Source of the DNA: Heloderma charlesbogerti
Lineage: Eukaryota; Chordata; Lepidosauria; Squamata; Helodermatidae
DNA: 64,000 nucleotides
NCBI GenBank assembly: GCA_026122225.1
Contig: JANEZZ010002362.1
Coordinates: 930,001-994,000, forward strand
Direction: 5' to 3'
Below are positions 57,368-64,000 of the stretch, in pieces (position 1 is the first letter of the stretch; each line of letters begins with the position of its first letter). Under the pieces are notes generated by a model that was given only the letters and a program-made list of their open reading frames with translations, did not search any database and had not been told where the DNA came from. Both the position numbers and the translations under genes were made by a program.

Positions 57368-58200
57368 ACTCTGTAATTTATTAATAAGAAAAGTGGCATA
57401 TATTTTAAAGTAAAGTAAGCTTAAGGGGTCACTTTCTATACGATCCAAAATATCAATTTCTATTATAGAGGCAAGAAGGGAAGGACTAACAATTAAATAG
57501 TCAATAACACTAGCCCTGAGTTAGCAATATGTGTAAAGTAAACCCTTGACTTATCCCACAGACTGCCAATGAATATAATAACATTAGGATGGTAGGTAGA
57601 CAAGCTTGGGCAAGTATTTCCACTGTTGATTCAGATAACAATCCCTAGAAAAAGGTTGCAGAGGGAAACAGTCTTCCCAATCCGAGTGGAGGCTTAGAAA
57701 GTCCATCACTAACCCTAGCATTCAGATCACCCAAAACAACAATACTTATGAAAGGATAATTAAAATAAATACTAGTGAAAAGATTATCAAATTGCTTCCC
57801 CAAATCTAAGGAACTGAATAAATTTGAAAGAGTAATATAATTATTAAGGCAGACCTCAGTGCTCTTATTGGTGAGCTGAATCAAAATTGGAAGGAATACA
57901 TCCCTGCAATAGGAACCAAGGTACCGAGCCTCTAATATAAACAGAGATAAGAGTAGCTATAGAGAGTTTAGTTTGGTGGTAGTGGAGTGGTTAATGATTT
58001 TATAACTGAGGCAGCATTCCCTAATGATGCAGTCTAATAGCTAACTTTATTTAAAACTGTGGCACTGAGTACCACAGACCCATGAAATATAGGTGGGAGA
58101 AACTACACATTGTTCCATTGCATGTAGTGGCAGTGGTGGGATAATGTACAGTGTTTCTCTCACATGCAGGTTTTAGAACTACATTCATTGACTGCTACAG

Positions 58201-58653
58201 CATCTAACTAGGAATGTTGAGGGAGTCTGAGATGGGGGTGGAGTCCCCCTGCTCAGCCTCCCAGACTCCAGTCCACGGACTACCACCACTTACCACACCC
58301 TGTCCAGCTCCCAGTTCACCACACTGCGCAGTCCACGGTCGCTCAGTGAGTGGTGCTCGGCCGCCCAACCCCTCAGCAAGCCACCATTTTGTGAAAAAAT
58401 GGCGTCCGTAAACAGACCATTTTTGCAACATTATGGACATAATGTTGTATGAATGGTCCCTTTACAGCTGCAATTTATGCAACATTACGTCTATAGAAAA
58501 GCCCGAGCTGCCATTTTTTCACAAAATGGCAGCTTGTTGAGGGTCGGGCAGTTGAGCACTGCTCTCCAAGCAACCATGGACCATGCTACAGCTCACACAG
58601 TGAATGGGTGGCGAGCACGGACAGAGGTGAGTCCATCCATCCCTACCTCTAAC
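58201..58653 (-). mobile_element. Second palindromic hAT MITE family, copy 2
   Basis: The element at 58209-58645 starts TAGGAATGTTGAGGGAGTC and ends GTGAGTCCATCCATCCCTA, the inverse of the left end of the copy at 54671. CATCTAAC (58201-58208) and CCTCTAAC (58646-58653) match at 7 of 8. The centre (about 58383-58530) is a palindrome with arms CCATTTTGTGAAAAAATGGC and GCCATTTTTTCACAAAATGG enclosing GCAACATTATGG, CATAATGTTG and TATGCAACATTACG. Confidence 0.88.
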
Positions 58654-59599
58654 CAGAAAAGGCCAAGAAACACTGGACACCATACAACAAAACCCAAACT
58701 GTCAAGAATGCCTATTTTCTACACATACTATGACATAGTAAGTTTAGTCACATGTTGGGGAACTGGGCATGACTTGGGAGCATCCCTAATGATCTATCAG
58801 TAAAAGATACATTGTATCAATAGTTTTAATAAGGAATGGATGAAATCACTTTGCTGGAAATCTTACAAGGAGGTTTTAAAAACCATTTTAAATGGCTTAA
58901 AGTGGTCTAAACTGTTACTAAAAATTGCTTCATTTTTTTAAAATTGGTTTCAAAATTTCCAGAAATTTTATAGTTTTTTTATAGACATCTCTGGTCTCCC
59001 TATAAAAGTCTTCCTATTATGTTAGGAATAATTTTGGAGGAGTAAAGTGCTTCACAACACCAAAATGATCAAATTCAGCTTGAAAACATGCTAAATTTTG
59101 CTTTTTAAGACTCCCATAACAGTTTGCTGCCAGCATTCGGTGGCAAACTGCCCGTTTTTTTTTTTTTGCTATTGCTGCAACTTTCAACAGCAGCAGTGAG
59201 CGGTGGCAGGGCCTATATTGGCCCATGGGGGGAGGGGGTGTTGCCCTCCCCTGGTTTAAAATCTATGTACAGGATTATTCCTGCAATTTTTTTTTTGAAA
59301 TATTTATAATAATGCAATAGATGTTGGTGTTCTGCTTATGATCTCAGGAATAAGATTTGGAGACCTGCTGAGCACAGCGTGATCAGGAAAACATATGCAT
59401 CGAATATTTCTATTTCTTTACCATAATGCAGGCAATCCCATGCATGAAAAAATGTAATGTGTGAATCGACCCTAACAGGGAGGCTAATGCAACATTCTTC
59501 TTGAAGGCCAAAACTGTTATCCAGAGGGCAATGTGGGTTTACTTTTCACTGAATGACTGAAGTCATAATTGAATATGAGTTGTTGGCTGGCATCCTAAG
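58654..59599. other. No gene recognised
   Basis: AT-rich with homopolymer runs; no supported coding sequence. Confidence 0.45.
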
Positions 59600-59690
59600 T
59601 TGTGGCGTGCTATGGTCCATGGGGTCACAAAGAGTCGGACACGACTTAACGACTGAACAACAACAACAACAACAGAAGAAGAAGAAGAAA
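59600..59690 (+). mobile_element. RTE-BovB LINE 3' tip
   Basis: GTGGCGTGCTATGGTCCATG, GGTCACAAAGAGTCGGACAC and GACTGAACAACAACAACAAC then (GAA)n form only the last 75 bp or so of BovB plus its expanded simple-repeat tail. Confidence 0.85.
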
Positions 59691-61788
59691 AGCTTGCTAC
59701 TGACCTACAGTTGAATGTTATTTATTGAGTCTTAAACATACAATAGTGCTAATCACATGAGAACACCTTTGCCACCTATACAGTACCAAGTATTCTAATG
59801 TATTTGAAGGATTGGAGGATATACCCAAAATATATATTTCCAACAAGAAGCTTTTTCTACAATAATGAAGAAGTTGCTCTTAGGTTTTTAGCAATCAGGT
59901 TCCTAGCAAATAGCACCTTGGTTACTGTACGTCTTACAACATTTTTCTCCTTTGAAAGAAATTCTTAAAGTTTTATTTGTTTATTTTCTTATCAATGAAC
60001 AGCCTTAAATTTCCTACCTTTCAGCTGTACCCTATAAAATGCACAAGTTAAACAAGATGATATATGCAATCCTGAAAATGTTTCCTGTAATGAGGTGTTG
60101 GGGATTAGGCTTGTCGTGGGATAAGAACTGTGAATGAATGATGCCATCTTCTTAATTTGGTGCTGAAATATAAATAAACCACTTTTAATATTTCTTCCTG
60201 GTGAATCCAAACCATAGGCACAAAGCCACCACTAATACTAGGGGAGGTTTCACAATTTGATCAGCCATCCTTAACATTTTATGTCTGTTCACCGTAACTC
60301 TTAAAAACAACAACCAGTGCTAGAATTTTAGTAAGATGTCAGAATTTTCACAGGACAAGATGATTTGTTTTGGTAAGTTATCACATAGCTAGGGTAACAG
60401 AAAAACAAAGTTTATGGTTATATAAACTTTGGGCTTCTCTTGTGGTTCTGTTATAAGAAAATACAAATTTCTATACTGAATTACTCTTTCACTGTGACGT
60501 TATTTCTACTTTAAAATATAGACTTCAACAGTCTTTTGTGGTTTCAAGGTTCCACATATACCACAATCAGATGTTTTTTTGGGGGGGGATGAAAAGCAAT
60601 AGAAAATATGGAATGATTATAATTATCTTTATCAAGCTTTTAAACCAAATACTGTGAATTACTGCTGCCTGCTTTACTTACTAATTCTTTTAAGGTTCAG
60701 TAGGCTCTGAAATGGCAGGTATAGTTTGATTCCAGGAAGAAATTAATTAACTAGATTGGAATTTGTCCAGGACCCCAAGGGCTTTATATCTCTATACTTG
60801 CAAAAAAATGTGATGGGATTTTTATTGACGACATATGTTTAAAAGCTTAGTTTATCGGGGGGGGGGGACGCAGTGTATTTCCAGCAGCACCGTGTCCATG
60901 GAAATGTGCTGCTGCTGAACAATATTGATCTGGAGGGGAGAGTGCCACCTACTGACTTCATAATGTCACCACTTCCTGCAGTTTCCTGGATTTCCTTTAA
61001 AATTATTTCAAGTCCATTATTGTACAAATCTGTTCCTATCGAGCATGAGAGAGCAAAGCAGAATAAAATTCTACATTCTAGTACTTTGATTCTGTATGTG
61101 TTTATGAGTGTCTAAAATATGTTAGACTCTTAATTGTAGAATATCTATTTCAGAAAATACTGAGACAATATATCAAGACTGATCTTAGCTTGCTAATTCT
61201 TCTGAAACTAATATTTGATAGTTAAATAATACAGTTTATAACTCTATAGAAATAAGATTTTCTCTTGCCTAGTATTTTAACTTCAGTTTTTAAAACATGA
61301 TTTCAGTTGCTAGAAAAATAGCAGCATTTGAACTCTAAATGTATCTCCATGGTTTGACTTGATGGTTAAATAGTGGAAACTTCAGGTGCAGACTACTATC
61401 CTGACAACAGTACGGCACAGAATGAAAGGGAAAGAACATGACAAATTTTGTTCCCCTTTGGGAATCGTGTCTGGCCAGATTCCTATGATAACCTGCTGCA
61501 GACATTGTGTGTGCACAGGGAATTGGGCATGTGGGTATGGTGCAGATATATAGCCAGTTATTCCATGGAAAAATGAGTTTTAGAGAATTCTAATCTAAAT
61601 TTTACAACAGATTTGCCTGGGAATCTTTTCTGTGATCATTCATTTAATGGAACTAAACTATGTCATGCAAATTGGTGCTTAAAGTTTATCACACTGTCGA
61701 GCAGGCCGCAGGTCGGTAAATTCTTTAACCATCTCATCAACACTAATGGGAACAAGCAATAAAAGTCATATTCACGTGCGGTTGATAA
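59691..61788. other. No gene recognised
   Basis: AT-rich, no coding motifs or transposon termini identified. Confidence 0.45.
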
Positions 61789-61860
61789 GACACATTGATA
61801 GGATAAGAAATATTGTAAGGTAAGCTTGACTAAGTATGATTTCTTATCCTGCAATATGTC
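61789..61860. other. Hairpin resembling a microRNA precursor
   Basis: GACACATTGATAGGATAAG at the 5' side pairs with CTTATCCTGCAATATGTC at the 3' side. AAT/ATT extend the stem inward, giving about 22-23-nt arms with two small mismatched positions and a loop of about 27 nt. The size fits an animal pre-miRNA, but a tiny foldback element is equally possible. No known miRNA family was recognised. Confidence 0.35.
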
Positions 61861-63344
61861 ACCTTTTGAATGGAGAGGTCCCAGTAGACAAAGGGTTCTG
61901 AAATGAAAAGAATTTGGTGAATGTGCTGATATGCACTGAATATGTCTTAGATTATGAACAAGAAATATGCAAAGTCGATGATAAGACTTTATTGCAAAGT
62001 CTTTATTTGAGAACATATACACAGAACTGCCATTATACAACTTCCACTTACAATCGTGTTTGAAACATATATGCGCAGCCCTGCTCCCCTATTGCAGCCC
62101 CATCTGCACCATGTTATTTGTAAGAAACTTAAAAGTGGTAGAGAGGCATTCACACCTCTTGCTCCTAATGTACAGTTTGACTGTGAAACTTCAGTATGAC
62201 TAAACTGCTTTAGAATTATGGCTTAAATTGCTGGATTTAACAGACGTTGCCTTGCAACCATAAGGAATTATCAGTGCTCTGAATTCCAATTAGTTTCACT
62301 ACTGCTAACAAGTGAAAACAATTTTGCTATTAATTTGGGGAATAAGGACGATTCTGATCACACTACCATCAAAATAGGAAGTACATTATTTGGTGAACAT
62401 TGTGAGGAAATGAATCTAGGAAGGTGTGCAGGGCCAAACCTAAACCAAATGGTGACCCAGACAAGGAGTGTCTTCAGTACCTCCCCCTTCATTATCTTTT
62501 TCATTCTTTATTATTGCATTTGTCTCCCTTTTCATGGCTTCAGTACACAATCTGCATGCATGATTTATCACTGTCATATAAGACAATAAAGGTGCATGTT
62601 AGGACCTGTAAATATGTATTTATTTATGCCATATATAAGCAAATAAAAATATTTCTTTCCTATATGCTTAGTTAAGCTTAGCTTAATTTTAGTCTAATTT
62701 TTAAAATAACTGAAGTGTGCTACCATCAAGAAAGTGAACTGTGCATACTGCTTCCCTCAAATTTACCTGGATGCTTCAACAAAGTTGAGACATTTGCATT
62801 TGCCTCAAAATATACAAAATATGGTGCCAAATTTATGCATAATAACAGCAACCCCCTAACAATATTCTTGTACTCCTAACGTAAACCTATTAAAGTCATA
62901 GACATACTATAACCCTACTGAAGCTCATGTGATTGGAAACCACTTATTACACTTTTTGTATGCATACCACGTGTGCATCCCAAATACACTACAGATGTGG
63001 ATCATTCATGTCAAATATTAGTAGAACATTTGTCTATTTGCTGCTTATCTCTCTCTTGTAAGGTCCTCATTTCCCCCCACTGTCCTTCATGTAAATGCTA
63101 GATATACCTTTTTTTTATTGATCTCATATATCATTTTGCCTAGCCACTTTACTAAACTTCTTTATGGAACAATAACGATCTGTGTTAGAGAACACATTAA
63201 CTTGGATCCAGACTTAGTCATGCTTAGATTAAATACATTGAAATCAATGGGACTTATGTTAGTCATGACTAATTTATTAATTTTAATTTAACGTATTACC
63301 TAATATTAAACCCTCAGGACTTCAGTGGGTCTACTCTAAGGATG
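61861..63344. other. No gene recognised
   Basis: No supported coding sequence; short AT-rich open frames only. Confidence 0.45.
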
Positions 63345-63470
63345 AAAACCTATGCATGTTTAGATAGAAAAAAGTCCTACAACTCCCAGCATTCCCCAAC
63401 CAGTGTGGTTGATGGGGGAATGCTGGGAATTGTAAGACTTTTTTCTGTCTAAACAGGCATAGGATTGTTC
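63345..63470. mobile_element. Foldback MITE of about 120 bp
   Basis: CCTATGCATGTTTAGATAG at the left is inverted as CTGTCTAAACAGGCATAGG at the right. The inner arms AAGTCCTACAACTCCCAGCA and TGCTGGGAATTGTAAGACTT meet near 63406, giving a nearly uninterrupted hairpin of about 55-bp arms. A decayed relative is at 56.33-56.45 kb. Confidence 0.85.
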
Positions 63471-64000
63471 CCGAAGTCTGAATCCAACCTATTGTTTATA
63501 TGATATTAATATGTGGTAAATGAAGCAGAAAATTAAAACAGCTAATTTGGGCATATATGGTCTAGGATCCAAGGGACCACATGCATACTGGGGCTTTTCT
63601 AGCTCATGTTTCTACTGCAGCCCTTCATGTCTCCCCCCGCAAAGTCTTGAAAGGTCACGTATAAAGAGTTTGTCAGCCACAGGAACAGCAATTGATGTGG
63701 TATGAAAGAATTCACCTGGAAGAAAAAATAAACAACCAACATGCTCCCAGTGTATGTGTAGAAATGCCTCCCAATCATGAATGTGGATCTCTGCCATAAA
63801 GCTTAAGAGCATGAAGCAACCACCAGTGCCAAAACTCCACATTAGTGACATGCCCAATAAGATAACCATCAGGCATTATAGCCCTATCTGCTGCAGCCCT
63901 GACCTGTGGCAATGCACATATTCATGCTCATTTAATTCAGTTGGATTATACATGCATAACAGTAGACAGGATTGCATTGTGCATAGGAAACCATATAGAA
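63471..64000. other. No gene recognised
   Basis: Nothing supported to the end of the window. Confidence 0.45.

Larger units (their letters stand above)
55440..57965 (-). pseudogene. APE-type LINE, antisense, broken
   Basis: Reading the minus strand from about 57960 gives an endonuclease segment with VVLGDLNARVSD, a reverse-transcriptase segment at 56567-56953 with an FADLSSVSDSMNKNCLW block (normally A-F-D in this position), LLRGLYQGSAATIRV and QGCVLATLIFKLYVNELG, and a C-terminal zinc-binding-like segment at 55450-55809 (CKTVTEDIGHYITQFPF). The catalytic YADD is not visible and the frame is broken repeatedly. It is interrupted by a Sauria SINE and a small MITE. The layout is an ordinary single-ORF2 APE LINE; the clade is not assigned. 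Confidence 0.7.

Overview
The window looks like intergenic or intronic DNA from a squamate reptile, most likely a lizard. I see no exon of a conventional host protein gene and no structural RNA gene. The assignment rests on the repeats: several RTE-BovB LINE copies, a Sauria-type SINE whose 3' tail matches the BovB tail, CR1/L2-type LINE 3' ends with AAATA-like tails, a chromodomain Gypsy retrotransposon with related LTRs, and many hAT-type MITEs. Sauria SINEs are characteristic of Squamata. The background is AT-rich and carries GC-rich, CpG-rich islands that coincide with one MITE family.

Layout. 1-1.9 kb: 3' part of a BovB reverse transcriptase with three in-frame stops. 2.4-3.3 kb: first palindromic hAT MITE. 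4.2-4.9 kb: decayed hAT element with a transposase C-terminal remnant. 4.9-6.7 kb: second BovB, split by a MITE. 8.1-8.4 kb: 300-bp foldback element. 11-19 kb: SINE and CR1 pieces, a CR1-like endonuclease remnant, a solo LTR with 5-bp target duplication, BovB 3' ends and a third MITE. 23.3-30.1 kb: three more MITEs around a Gypsy element that lost its reverse transcriptase and RNase H. 34-44 kb: LINE fragments, microsatellites and LTR-like sequence. 44-50 kb: solo LTR, antisense LTR with a 422-bp tandem duplication, and a CR1 3' end. 52.6-53.3 kb: seventh MITE. 54.7-58.6 kb: an antisense LINE carrying a nested Sauria SINE and bracketed by two members of a second palindromic hAT MITE family. 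59-64 kb: BovB tail, a miRNA-like hairpin and a foldback MITE.

The most unusual content is the MITE family with TAGGGATG...CATCCCTA ends and 8-bp target duplications (copies at 2357, 5230, 18547, 23267, 25910, about 29570 and 52596). Its interior is a chain of separate palindromes. One type is built on TACGTAAATATTTACGTA and another on GCAAATGGCGGC/GCCGCCATTTGC. They alternate at about 50-bp steps and are arranged mirror-symmetrically, so a whole element is a palindrome of palindromes of up to about 600 bp. Arms differ between modules by changes mirrored on both sides. Six of eight B-type termini carry a GTAAG motif 23-25 bp from the end. The modules contain octamer-like, YY1-like and forkhead-like motifs as inverted pairs. 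Whether this has a function cannot be told from one window; a structural or replication-copying origin is equally possible.
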